This document shows, in pieces, positions 6,511-6,765 of a DNA stretch of 6,765 nt. The stretch covers positions 3,918 to 10,682 of the forward strand of contig NYVY01000068.1 in NCBI GenBank assembly GCA_002684875.1. The letters are read 5' to 3'. The notes under the pieces are model-generated. The model was not told the DNA's origin and ran no database searches. It worked only from the letters and a program-made list of their open reading frames with translations. Source of the DNA: Pseudomonadota bacterium. Lineage in GTDB: Bacteria > Pseudomonadota > Gammaproteobacteria > Burkholderiales > Burkholderiaceae_A. Each line of letters opens with the position of its first letter. Position 1 is the first letter of the stretch. Both the position numbers and the translations under genes were made by a program.

Positions 6511-6765
6511 TTAATTCGGACTCCCAGAACTAGCTTTTTTCTCTTCGAGAAAATAACAACTGATTGAAAATAAAAAATTAACCTTTTTCCACTCCCGTAT
6601 TTCCTGCTTTAAAGTAAAAGCTGTCAAAGGATGGTTATCCATCCACTCTTTAGAGATTTCTAAAACAAAACTTTTAGATTCTCTATCCCCCCTAATAATC
6701 ATTGCTGGAAGATTTAGGTCGGTCCTGCTTCGTAAGAAAATCGCCGAAAGTCTTAAACACAATAA
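6511..6765 (-). CDS. C-terminal end of a Ppx/GppA-family exopolyphosphatase (partial)
   Basis: The frame is open from the right window edge for 84 codons to a TAA at 6511-6513. The TTG at 6760-6762 is an internal leucine, since the codon before it (TTA) continues the frame. Visible sequence includes RLSAIFLRSRTDLNLPAMII, then WMDNHPLTAFTLKQEIREW and FLFSI. This matches my recollection of the C-terminal all-alpha/HD-like end of exopolyphosphatase (Ppx) and GppA, where a leucine-rich helix with R-x-R is followed by short beta strands, the W..xHPLT motif and L..E..W. Family members release phosphate from polyphosphate or convert pppGpp to ppGpp; this fragment cannot tell which. The ASKHA catalytic domain would lie outside the window. 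A tail of about 16 residues after FLFSI is serine- and lysine-containing and not recognisable. Confidence 0.72.
   Translation of the reverse strand, partial: LLCLRLSAIFLRSRTDLNLPAMIIRGDRESKSFVLEISKEWMDNHPLTAFTLKQEIREWKKVNFLFSISCYFLEEKKASSGSPN

Noticed and set aside
6504..6518. Small hairpin CGAA/TTCG over the phosphatase stop codon
   Set aside because: Only four pairs in AT-rich sequence; expected by chance and without a following U tract.

Overview
This is an AT-rich bacterial chromosome segment carrying core translation genes. Every recognisable gene lies on the minus strand, so transcription runs from high to low coordinates. The order is 3' end of a Ppx/GppA-family exopolyphosphatase gene, tRNA-Val(GAC), thrS, infC, rpmI, rplT, pheS, pheT (cut by the left edge). 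The thrS-infC-rpmI-rplT-pheS-pheT order is the classical proteobacterial one. Residue wording in PheS ([31 protein letters not shown]) and in IF3 ([21 protein letters not shown]) looks betaproteobacterial to me. A betaproteobacterium with a low-GC, compact genome is my best inference, made from memory of the families and not from a search.

Region by region: 6511-6765 is the C-terminal end of the phosphatase. 6402-6510 is a short spacer with a possible promoter -10 element. 6325-6401 is the tRNA, with encoded CCA. 6303-6324 is a 22-base gap holding only a Shine-Dalgarno-like stretch. 4395-6302 is thrS. 3837-4364 is infC, which has no ATG, GTG or TTG available at its 5' end and almost certainly starts at an ATA codon. 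3622-3819 and 3239-3598 are rpmI and rplT. 2220-3242 is pheS, starting at a TTG that overlaps the rplT stop. 1-2226 is pheT, open through the left edge and lacking about its last 50 residues.

The products work together in translation: two aminoacyl-tRNA synthetases (ThrRS, and the PheRS alpha and beta chains), initiation factor IF3, ribosomal proteins L35 and L20, and a valine tRNA. Gaps between the protein genes are 30 bases or less, and two junctions overlap (rplT/pheS by 4 bases, pheS/pheT by 7), so this is probably a single operon with translational coupling at its distal end.

I see no mobile element, CRISPR array, phage gene or defence system, and I do not think the window holds a novel system. 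The points worth a second look are regulatory: the ATA start of infC with short decoy reading frames in front of it, the lack of room for an E. coli-type thrS operator leader because the tRNA sits directly upstream, and the lack of a pheM-type attenuator because rplT and pheS overlap.
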